15,547 nt of DNA. Origin: Paramuribaculum sp. (lineage in GTDB: Bacteria; Bacteroidota; Bacteroidia; Bacteroidales; Muribaculaceae). Location: contig JAIDXA010000105.1 of the NCBI GenBank assembly GCA_029058705.1, forward strand, positions 1 to 15,547, read 5' to 3'. The first letter of the stretch is position 1; every line of letters starts with the position of its first letter. This document shows, piece by piece, positions 1 to 5,757 of the stretch. Position numbers and translations under genes: made by a program. The notes beneath the pieces are model-generated. The model saw only the letters and a list, made by a program, of their open reading frames with translations, was not told the DNA's origin and did not search any database.

Positions 1-77
1 TTATTGATGGCGCTGTTTTACTGGATCGTCGATGTCAAAGGAATGCGCCGCGGACTTTCCTGGCTGAAAATATATGG
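1..77 (+). repeat. 77-bp exact direct repeat, copy 1 (window edge)
   Basis: Bases 1-77 are identical to 367-443, an offset of 366 bp or exactly 122 codons. The match runs from the first base of the window and breaks at base 78 (t against a at 444). It lies in the same reading frame as the second copy. It is either one end of a tandem duplication or an assembly join. Confidence 0.97.
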
Positions 78-633
78 TAATTTCGCCTATATGGTCGACG
101 AGATGATTCTCGGACAGTTCCGTGGCGATCCAAGCTATACATGGATCTGGAGCAGCCTGACTTTCAGCGTGACGGTGATGCTCGGTGTTTTTGCCGGCAG
201 CATCATCAAAGAAGGCGGCCGCACCCAAATGGCAATGACAACCGGCAGGCTCGTTCTTGCCGGATTGGCTTTGGCCGCGGCCGGATGGCTGTGGAGCTTC
301 CACACACCGGTGATCAAACGCATCTGGACCGGCAGCATGACCCTGCTGTCAGGCGGGTACTGTTTTTTATTGATGGCGCTGTTTTACTGGATCGTCGATG
401 TCAAAGGAATGCGCCGCGGACTTTCCTGGCTGAAAATATATGGAATGAATTCGATTCTTGCGTATATGCTGGGGGAAGTTGTCAGTTTCAGGAGCATCGC
501 TTCATCGATCACATTCGGTCTCGAACCATGGTTAGGCGATTTTTATGAGGTCTGGCTCACATTTGCCAATTTCCTGATCCTATTCCTGCTGCTCGATTTC
601 CTCTACCGGCATAAAATTTTCCTGAAGATCTGA
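1..633 (+). CDS. Acyltransferase-like polytopic membrane protein (DUF5009/HGSNAT-like), 5'-truncated
   Basis: The frame is open from base 1 to a TGA at 631-633, giving 210 codons, so the gene starts left of the window. The product is hydrophobic with several membrane spans. Its C-terminal half carries features I associate with the DUF5009 / heparan-alpha-glucosaminide N-acetyltransferase-like family: a YTWIWSSLTF segment, then FSVTVMLGVFAG, then PVIKRIWTGSM, then KIYGMNSILAYM, and a final aromatic membrane helix. Family members are inner-membrane acyltransferase-like proteins; the substrate here is unknown. The first 26 residues (LLMALFYWIVDV to KIYG) exactly repeat a segment about 122 residues later, because bases 1-77 equal bases 367-443. 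In the family that segment belongs only at the later place, just before GMNSI, so residues 1-26 are suspect. The 3' end is only 7 bp from the convergent nitroreductase-like gene. Family call fairly confident; exact function not. Confidence 0.7.
   Translation, partial: LLMALFYWIVDVKGMRRGLSWLKIYGNFAYMVDEMILGQFRGDPSYTWIWSSLTFSVTVMLGVFAGSIIKEGGRTQMAMTTGRLVLAGLALAAAGWLWSFHTPVIKRIWTGSMTLLSGGYCFLLMALFYWIVDVKGMRRGLSWLKIYGMNSILAYMLGEVVSFRSIASSITFGLEPWLGDFYEVWLTFANFLILFLLLDFLYRHKIFLKI
367..443 (+). repeat. 77-bp exact direct repeat, copy 2 (in normal family context)
   Basis: Second copy of the 77-bp sequence. It encodes the segment LLMALFYWIVDV to KIYG in the expected family order, followed by MNSILAYM, so this is likely the native position and copy 1 the displaced one. 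Confidence 0.97.
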
Positions 634-640
634 CCAGATG

Positions 641-1408
641 TCAGTCCGGTTCGAAACAGCCGTCGTCGCCCCACTGCCACCGGCCGCCGACGACTGACTG
701 AAAATTGAATTTCGCGATTCCGAGATCGACGTCGGAAAAATCATTGCGGACTGTGGTTGTGGCCCGCAGAACCCCACCGGCGTCCATCCGGAGTCTGACC
801 GGCTGCTGATTTCGGGCTGAAGGTGCGACCGATACAGCTTTAAGACCATCTGCAAGCCCAGGCATCTTCCGGATGGCATGAGCAAGATCCAGGTCCTCCG
901 GACGGGCAGAATAAAAATCATCGGGCAACAGCGACCTTGCATGAACAATGCGCCGCATCAATGACCTCAGCACTCCTTCATTTCCTTCCGCCTCATAGCC
1001 GAACGAAACAACAAAAAGGATTTTTTCGTCCTGTCGCGGACTGACATCAAGTTTCGCCCCATCGAACGTGACTCCGACAAAACACGTGCCCAATCCGCAA
1101 CGTGTCGCCACCATTACGAACCGTTCGGCGGCAAAGCCTGCGATTTCGGAAGCATGCGGGACCGACCTGTCGGTCATTGCCACAAGACAGTTGCGGACTC
1201 CAGAAAAAAGGCCGTAGGATTTACGAAACGAAGCAAATGCCGCCGGAGAGTCATAGCAGAGCTGGAAACGGATGCCCCGATATGACTTATTGATTTCTCC
1301 GACTTCCTCATCGAGAGACGCAGCCGTTTCCGGATCCAAAGGCCTTGCGGAATATTTCCTTACGGAACGGCGGCGGGAGAGCTCGTTGAGCGAGTATTTA
1401 TGGACCAT
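641..1408 (-). CDS. Nitroreductase-family protein (TM1586-like)
   Basis: 255 residues from an ATG at 1408; a TTG two codons upstream (1414) is less likely. Features of the flavin-dependent nitroreductase fold are visible: an N-terminal RRSVRKY (about residues 13-19, the usual phosphate-contacting RRSxRxY/F region), a glycine-rich GLGTCFVG (105-112), an APSARNQQP segment (195-203) and a DLGIAKFNFQ segment (228-237). The order, with an APSxxNxQP motif in the second half, suggests the two-lobe form typified by TM1586 rather than a standard homodimeric NfsB. Such proteins bind FMN and reduce small electrophiles; no substrate can be named here. It lies 15 bp downstream of the outer-membrane protein gene on the same strand, so it is probably co-transcribed with it. 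The 3' end nearly abuts the convergent acyltransferase-like gene. Confidence 0.82.
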   Translation of the reverse strand: MVHKYSLNELSRRRSVRKYSARPLDPETAASLDEEVGEINKSYRGIRFQLCYDSPAAFASFRKSYGLFSGVRNCLVAMTDRSVPHASEIAGFAAERFVMVATRCGLGTCFVGVTFDGAKLDVSPRQDEKILFVVSFGYEAEGNEGVLRSLMRRIVHARSLLPDDFYSARPEDLDLAHAIRKMPGLADGLKAVSVAPSARNQQPVRLRMDAGGVLRATTTVRNDFSDVDLGIAKFNFQSVVGGRWQWGDDGCFEPD

Positions 1409-1423
1409 TGGCAATCAGTGATT

Positions 1424-2479
1424 TCAGGGAAGTGTTACGCGGACCATCAGACGCTGATAGAAATTAAACGTTGATCCGGCGAAATTAAAATCAAGCGATG
1501 CGAGCAAGTCGACATAGCGGTTGCGATACAGATGGGCATAGACCTGGGCGCGATCATAGAATTTAGCCTGATAATATGGTTCGCCCTGATAGAGAACCGT
1601 AGAAAACGACTCATAGGAACGGAATTGCCGCTGGCCGAAATAGAGACTGTTTTTCAGCCCGAGCCATTTCCATTCGGCAGTTGCCTCAACCCACGCCCCG
1701 ACAGGCGCTTCCCAGACATTGCCCCGCGAGCGGTCGCGCTCGACAGACAGAAGAGGCCCGGTCCGCAGCAGAAGGGAATCCAGCATCGTCCGCCCCGACA
1801 GATCGACCCCGACATAAGGATTGACAACAAAGTTATCGACAACAAACTGATCTTCCGGCCCGTTCTCCTGTCTGGCAAGATGATTCATCATTGCATGACC
1901 TCCGATGAAAAACGGATTTCCGGCGCGCGGATGCCATCGGCCATAGAAAACGATGTTGAAAGCTTCGCGCTGCCGCCGGGTCTGCATACCGCGCCAGTCC
2001 ACGTAGGCTTCGGCGAATCCTCTGTCGCGGCGATACTGAAGGAGCAGTCCGCGGATATTGCGCTGGGTATAGGTCAGCGAGTCGTTCCAAAGGAATCCCG
2101 GCAGCTCCTCTGTCATCTGACGTCGAGAGAACATTCCGATCGAAAAGCTCCAGGGCGAACCGACAGCAGATCCGTCATGGCGATAATAGAGAGTCGGAGA
2201 AATCCTGTGTCCCTCCCATTCACAACCTATCGGCTGAACCCAGACAGCACCTCCGGCAATACGGTCGGACGTCGTGAAACTCAATCCGGCTTCCGGGGCA
2301 AGGGAAGTGAAGAAATAAGTCTTCGAGGCAGAATATGTCGCATCTCCTTCCCTGTTGTCGAAAACCGCATCGAAATCGACATTCCAGGTCGGTTTCAATG
2401 CAAAGATGTCGACAGATAGAACGAAAGCGAACAAAAGAGCGGCAAAGCGTCTGAAATCTCTTTCTGACATGGCTGGCAT
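1424..2479 (-). CDS. Exported, probably outer-membrane beta-barrel protein, unrecognised family
   Basis: I do not recognise the family. From the ATG at 2479 the product is 351 residues; an ATG at 2470 is an equally good start, while the TTG at 2542 and the ATG at 2524 would place the start upstream of the promoter-like repeat. The N-terminus has basic residues (SERDFRR), a hydrophobic run (FAALLFAFVLSVDIF) and an Ala-Leu cleavage-like site, so it is exported. The mature part lacks hydrophobic helices and is rich in alternating aromatic strands such as SLYFGQRQFRSYESF and FNFYQRLMVRVTLP; the C-terminal strand ends close to the stop, as in outer-membrane barrels. Barrel topology and location are inferences from composition. 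It is the first gene of a likely two-gene unit with the nitroreductase-like gene. Confidence 0.7.
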   Translation of the reverse strand: MPAMSERDFRRFAALLFAFVLSVDIFALKPTWNVDFDAVFDNREGDATYSASKTYFFTSLAPEAGLSFTTSDRIAGGAVWVQPIGCEWEGHRISPTLYYRHDGSAVGSPWSFSIGMFSRRQMTEELPGFLWNDSLTYTQRNIRGLLLQYRRDRGFAEAYVDWRGMQTRRQREAFNIVFYGRWHPRAGNPFFIGGHAMMNHLARQENGPEDQFVVDNFVVNPYVGVDLSGRTMLDSLLLRTGPLLSVERDRSRGNVWEAPVGAWVEATAEWKWLGLKNSLYFGQRQFRSYESFSTVLYQGEPYYQAKFYDRAQVYAHLYRNRYVDLLASLDFNFAGSTFNFYQRLMVRVTLP

Positions 2480-2489
2480 AAATTTTTTA

Positions 2490-2515
2490 TTTGCAAAATT
2501 AATTTGCAAAATTAA
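2490..2515. repeat. Perfect tandem repeat of a 13-bp unit containing TTTGCAAA
   Basis: TTTGCAAAATTAA occurs twice in direct succession (2490-2502 and 2503-2515). Each unit contains the 8-bp palindrome TTTGCAAA, so there are two palindromic centres 13 bp apart. On the minus strand each unit also supplies a TAATTTTG box. It lies immediately upstream of the minus-strand barrel gene. Confidence 0.93.
2494..2514 (-). promoter_or_regulatory. Candidate -7 boxes (TAATTTTG, two copies) for the barrel-protein operon
   Basis: On the minus strand TAATTTTG appears at 2514-2507 and 2501-2494, both matching the Bacteroidetes -7 consensus TAnnTTTG. No well-spaced TTTG -33 element is visible; a TTTG at 2520-2517 is only 15 bp from the second box. 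Starts 6-7 bases downstream of either box would give short leaders to the ATG at 2479 or 2470. Confidence 0.45.
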
Positions 2516-2584
2516 GCAAAACATCGGAAACCGACCAAGCAATCAGCAACTTCAACAATCATTCTCCCCTCAATATCCCCAAAT

Positions 2585-2616
2585 TGCCGCGTCGGGCGAC
2601 GAACGGCAGTCTTTTT
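2585..2616 (+). terminator. Terminator-like hairpin in the divergent intergenic region
   Basis: TGCCG (2585-2589) pairs with CGGCA (2604-2608), and CGTC (2590-2593) pairs with GACG (2598-2601) around a GGGC loop, with an AA bulge on the right arm. The run GTCTTTTTG follows on the plus strand. The form is that of an intrinsic terminator, but no plus-strand gene lies upstream, so its role is unclear. It may insulate gap from upstream transcription. Confidence 0.4.
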
Positions 2617-2682
2617 GTTAAATAATATCAATGCCGCAAGATAAGTTTTTGGCAGAAAAGCCTCAATCTCAAAAATTATTCT

Positions 2683-2690
2683 TATCTTTG
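2683..2690 (+). promoter_or_regulatory. Promoter -7 box of gap (TATCTTTG)
   Basis: TATCTTTG matches TAnnTTTG exactly. It lies 86 bp before the gap start codon and is the only perfect plus-strand match in the intergenic region. No TTTG -33 element at the standard 19-21 bp distance is seen. The predicted transcript start falls at about 2695-2697, inside the left arm of the inverted repeat at 2691-2725. Confidence 0.65.
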
Positions 2691-2725
2691 TGGCGGTAAA
2701 ATCCACCTTGGAGCCTTTACCGCCA
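2691..2725 (+). promoter_or_regulatory. gap: 10-bp perfect inverted repeat at the predicted 5' end of the gap mRNA
   Basis: TGGCGGTAAA (2691-2700) and TTTACCGCCA (2716-2725) are perfect inverted repeats around a 15-nt centre. Pairing could extend outward by a G-U and two A-U pairs (2688-2690 with 2726-2728). It begins right after the -7 box, so it could be an operator covering the transcript start, or a hairpin near the 5' end of the mRNA. The rest of the leader (2726-2776) is A/C-rich and looks unstructured. Confidence 0.6.
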
Positions 2726-2776
2726 TAACTACTACAGAAACAAACACTTATAACCTCAATTTATTTACAAACAATT

Positions 2777-3787
2777 ATGACTAAAATCGGTATTAACGGC
2801 TTCGGCCGTATCGGACGTTTTGTGTTCCGCGCATCTACCAAAAGAGATGACATCGAAGTAGTTGCAATCAACGACCTTCTTCCCGTTGACTACATGGCCT
2901 ACATGCTCAAATACGACACAATGCACGGTCGTTTCGACGGCACCGTTGACTATGATCTGGAAAAGAGCCTTCTTATCGTCAACGGCAAAGAAATCCGTGT
3001 GACTGCCTGCAAGAACCCTGCTGAAATCGGCTGGGGCGCTGTTGGTGCTGAATATGTTGTTGAATCAACCGGTCTCTTCCTCACAAAAGAAAAAGCACAG
3101 GCCCACATCGAAGCAGGTGCAAAATACGTTGTTATGTCCGCTCCTTCGAAGGACGACACCCCCATGTTCGTATGCGGTGTAAACCACGACACATATGTCA
3201 AGGGAACTCAGTTCGTTTCGAACGCATCATGCACAACCAACTGTCTCGCTCCCATCACCAAGGTCCTCAACGACAAATTCGGCGTTGTTGAAGGTCTGAT
3301 GACTACAGTTCACTCTACCACCGCCACTCAGAAGACTGTTGACGGTCCTTCTATGAAAGACTGGCGCGGTGGCCGTGCAGCTGCAGGCAACATCATCCCC
3401 TCTTCTACCGGTGCTGCAAAGGCTGTCGGCAAAGTTATCCCCGAACTCAACGGCAAACTGACCGGTATGTCAATGCGTGTCCCCACTCTTGACGTTTCTG
3501 TTGTTGACCTCACTGTCAACCTCGCCAAACCGACTACCTACGAAGAAATCTGCGCTGCCATGAAAGAAGCAGCAGAAGGCGAACTCAAGGGAGTTCTCGG
3601 CTACACTGAAGATGCTGTCGTTTCAAGCGACTTCCTCGGCTGCCCCCTCACTTCGATCTTCGACGCCAAGGCTGGTATCCAGCTCACTCCGACCTTCGTA
3701 AAGGTTGTCAGCTGGTATGACAATGAAATCGGCTACTCTAACAAAGTTCTCGATCTCATCGCCCACATGAAGAAAGTAAACGGCTAA
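2777..3787 (+). CDS. gap: Type I glyceraldehyde-3-phosphate dehydrogenase
   Basis: 336 residues, the normal length for phosphorylating GAPDH. It converts glyceraldehyde 3-phosphate, NAD+ and phosphate into 1,3-bisphosphoglycerate in cytosolic glycolysis and gluconeogenesis. The N-terminal Rossmann segment (INGFGRIGR, residues 5-13) and an aspartate after the second strand (IND, Asp33) indicate NAD preference. The active-site motif SNASCTTNC places the catalytic cysteine at 152, with the partner histidine at 179 in TVHSTTATQ. The C-terminal SWYDNEIGYSNKV motif is present. The ATG start follows an A-rich leader with no Shine-Dalgarno site. Codon use is strikingly biased compared with its neighbours (repeated GTT, CTC, AAC, ATC, GGC), as expected for a very highly expressed gene. 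It is monocistronic, with its own promoter and a strong terminator. Confidence 0.98.
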   Translation: MTKIGINGFGRIGRFVFRASTKRDDIEVVAINDLLPVDYMAYMLKYDTMHGRFDGTVDYDLEKSLLIVNGKEIRVTACKNPAEIGWGAVGAEYVVESTGLFLTKEKAQAHIEAGAKYVVMSAPSKDDTPMFVCGVNHDTYVKGTQFVSNASCTTNCLAPITKVLNDKFGVVEGLMTTVHSTTATQKTVDGPSMKDWRGGRAAAGNIIPSSTGAAKAVGKVIPELNGKLTGMSMRVPTLDVSVVDLTVNLAKPTTYEEICAAMKEAAEGELKGVLGYTEDAVVSSDFLGCPLTSIFDAKAGIQLTPTFVKVVSWYDNEIGYSNKVLDLIAHMKKVNG

Positions 3788-3817
3788 TTTCAAGCCACTG
3801 AAATACTTCAATAACAC

Positions 3818-3856
3818 AACGGAGTGTCAAATTAGTTTTTGACACTCCGTTTCTTT
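3818..3856 (+). terminator. Intrinsic terminator of gap
   Basis: AACGGAGTGTCAAA (3818-3831) pairs perfectly over 14 bp with TTTGACACTCCGTT (3838-3851) around a 6-nt loop, and a TTTCTTT run overlaps and follows the right arm. It lies about 30 bp after the gap stop codon, between convergent genes. It probably also stops minus-strand transcription coming from the Bax inhibitor-1 gene. Confidence 0.88.
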
Positions 3857-3889
3857 ATCTATATCCGGAAACCGATTCCCGGGAAGCGA

Positions 3890-4603
3890 TCAGTTTCGGG
3901 AACTTCCGAAGAAGTTAAGAAGAAACAGAAACAGATTGATGAAGTCGAGATAGAGAGTCAGCGCACCTAAAGTCGCCATTTTGGAAACATATTCATCAGG
4001 CATCATGGCAGCCATGCGTTTGACCTGCTGAGTGTCCCATGCGGTCAGACCGATAAAGACAAGCACTCCGACCGCAGAGATGATCCATTGCAAAGCGGAG
4101 GAATGGAGAAATATATTGACCAGCGACACTATTATCAATCCGAACAGACACATCATGAGTATAGATCCAATGCGGCTCAGATCACGGTTGGTGAAATATC
4201 CGTAGACACTCATCGCACCGAAAACGCCGGCCGTTATGAAAAAAGTTTTGGCGATCGACACTCCCGAATATGCATAGACTATCGGAAAGAGCATCGCACC
4301 GTTTACTATGGCGAAAAGATAGAACAGCAGCGTTGCGGTTGCGGAACTCATGCGGTTGATGCCTCCCGATATCGACATCACAAGAATCAATTCAGCGCCA
4401 AAAATAACCCAGCTCATCCAGGTGTGCGCCGCGAAAAATGCCATTACGGTGACAGACGTAGCCATATACCACGCTGTCAGACCGCTGACTATCATTGCGA
4501 GAAACATTTTGAAATAAACGCGCTTCATTATCAGCGAAACGCGTTGGGCAACGGCATCCATCTGGCCGTAACGTCCGGAGGAAGAATCATAGTAGGTGTT
4601 CAT
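3890..4603 (-). CDS. Bax inhibitor-1/YccA family membrane protein
   Basis: 237 residues with about seven hydrophobic spans from residue 30 onwards, close in length to E. coli YbhL and YccA. Hallmarks of the BI-1 (TMBIM) family include a FITAGVFGAMSVYGYFT segment (122-138), FIGLTAWDTQQVK (183-195) and a final TLYLDFINLFLFLLNFF helix (216-232). The acidic pair that acts as pH sensor and ion gate in the B. subtilis homologue YetJ appears conserved as Asp190 and Asp220. Bacterial members are inner-membrane proteins that can leak calcium in a pH-dependent way or interact with the FtsH protease; which applies here is unknown. The gene converges on gap and is divergent from the hydrolase gene. The ATG at 4603 is the obvious start. 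I see no exact TAnnTTTG box upstream on this strand. Confidence 0.93.
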   Translation of the reverse strand: MNTYYDSSSGRYGQMDAVAQRVSLIMKRVYFKMFLAMIVSGLTAWYMATSVTVMAFFAAHTWMSWVIFGAELILVMSISGGINRMSSATATLLFYLFAIVNGAMLFPIVYAYSGVSIAKTFFITAGVFGAMSVYGYFTNRDLSRIGSILMMCLFGLIIVSLVNIFLHSSALQWIISAVGVLVFIGLTAWDTQQVKRMAAMMPDEYVSKMATLGALTLYLDFINLFLFLLNFFGSSRN

Positions 4604-4661
4604 AGTGTTTCAGAGGAAGTTTAATAACATCAGTATTATAACATTCTTCGGGCTGCGCAGG

Positions 4662-4693
4662 TTTGGACAGACGGATATCTCTGTGTAACTTTA
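4662..4693 (+). promoter_or_regulatory. Bacteroidetes promoter for the hydrolase gene (TTTG-N20-TAACTTTA)
   Basis: TTTG at 4662-4665 and TAACTTTA at 4686-4693 are separated by 20 bp. This matches the -33/-7 consensus TTTG-N19-21-TAnnTTTG at all but the last base. A start near 4699 would leave a leader of about 20 nt before the ATG at 4721. It is the best-formed promoter in the window. Confidence 0.7.
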
Positions 4694-4720
4694 CAGCCAC
4701 AAAACAATCCGGAGCAAAAC

Positions 4721-5707
4721 ATGCGACATCTATTCAACATACTGTTCCTGACAATCTGCACAACCGCTTTCGCACAGATGAAAGCGGAAGCCGATTCATT
4801 TCTGAAAGCACTTCCACAAAACCAACCAGCCGACTGGACCGAAGCGATCGACCTTGCCATCGAAGGCTGCAGCCATAGGCTCGACTCCGTCCGCAACAGC
4901 CGCAACGGCGCGCCCCGGCTTCCGGAAAACATCACCGCCGATCCGATAGCTCCGGGTATAATGATTTTCAAAACCGCATCGGACAACAACGCAAGGCGCC
5001 CGATGCTCATATATCTCCACGGCGGCGGATGGACTGTAGGGAGCATCAACAGCTGCGCCCGTTTCTGCGCCGAGCTGGCAGCCTCGGGAAAAGTGATCGT
5101 AGCGGCGCTGGACTACCCTCTTGCGCCGGAACATCCCTTTCCGGCAGCCATTGAATTCATTACAGACGCCATCGACTCGCTCGTCAGAACAGCCGCCGAA
5201 CTTGGGAGTTCGCCGGAGCTGATTTCAATAGGTGGCGACAGTTCCGGAGGCAATCTTGCCATTTCAGCAGCCTCGCTCCGGCCGGAGGCAATCCGCTCGA
5301 TGGTTCTTTTCTATCCCGTGACCGATTCGGATACCGGCAAAAGCAATTCCTGGAAATCATTCGCATCACTTCCATCGCTCAACGGAATCCTGATGGACGC
5401 ATTCAACCGGGCCTATCGTTCCGACTGCATGAAAACCGATCCTCTCATATCCCCGCTTAAAATGACGGACAACACCATAGCCACCCTTCCGGAAACATTG
5501 ATTATCAACGCCGGGCGCGACATCCTGTGTGACCAGGGAACTGCGTTTGCCGAACGTCTGCGCAACAATGGGGTCACAGTCCGACACACGGTTTTTCCCG
5601 ATGCAGTCCATCTGTTCATCACTGTTCCCGGACAGCCGACGGCATTCTCACATGCAGTCAAACAGACATTGGACTTCCTTGACATATCAAAACGTCAGAC
5701 CAAGTGA
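4721..5707 (+). CDS. Secreted alpha/beta hydrolase, HSL-type esterase
   Basis: 328 residues. A signal peptide is clear (MRHLFNILFLTICTTAFA, then Gln), so the enzyme should act in the periplasm or outside the cell. The body is an alpha/beta hydrolase of the hormone-sensitive-lipase (bacterial family IV esterase) type. It has the HGGG oxyanion-hole motif (100-103), DYPLAPEHPFPAA (131-143), the nucleophile elbow GDSSGG with Ser174, an acid in NAGRDILCD (Asp267) and the catalytic histidine in DAVHLF (His297). Known relatives cleave short acyl esters or acetyl groups from sugars; the substrate is not readable from sequence. It starts a co-oriented run of four genes. Its TGA at 5705-5707 lies 50 bp before the YfhO-family start, and that gap contains another -7 box. 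Confidence 0.9.
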   Translation: MRHLFNILFLTICTTAFAQMKAEADSFLKALPQNQPADWTEAIDLAIEGCSHRLDSVRNSRNGAPRLPENITADPIAPGIMIFKTASDNNARRPMLIYLHGGGWTVGSINSCARFCAELAASGKVIVAALDYPLAPEHPFPAAIEFITDAIDSLVRTAAELGSSPELISIGGDSSGGNLAISAASLRPEAIRSMVLFYPVTDSDTGKSNSWKSFASLPSLNGILMDAFNRAYRSDCMKTDPLISPLKMTDNTIATLPETLIINAGRDILCDQGTAFAERLRNNGVTVRHTVFPDAVHLFITVPGQPTAFSHAVKQTLDFLDISKRQTK

Positions 5708-5729
5708 CAGGTATTTTGAAGAAGTTTTG

Positions 5730-5737
5730 TAACTTTG
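5730..5737 (+). promoter_or_regulatory. -7 box (TAACTTTG) in front of the YfhO-family gene
   Basis: TAACTTTG matches TAnnTTTG exactly. It lies 20 bp before the ATG at 5758, between the hydrolase stop and that start. A TTTG at 5715-5718 is too close (11 bp) to be a standard -33 element. If used, it would exclude the GTG at 5704 as start and let the membrane-protein gene be expressed separately from the hydrolase. Confidence 0.5.
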
Positions 5738-5757
5738 TGAAATCAAACAGCCAACTT

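Noticed and set aside
1532..2419. 295-codon plus-strand frame opposite the barrel-protein gene
   Set aside because: The minus-strand product has a signal peptide and coherent strand pattern; the plus-strand translation is rich in Arg and Pro with no recognisable structure.
2480..2542. Upstream starts (TTG 2542, ATG 2524) for the barrel protein
   Set aside because: They translate through the AT-rich tandem repeat and promoter boxes and would place extra residues before a complete signal peptide.
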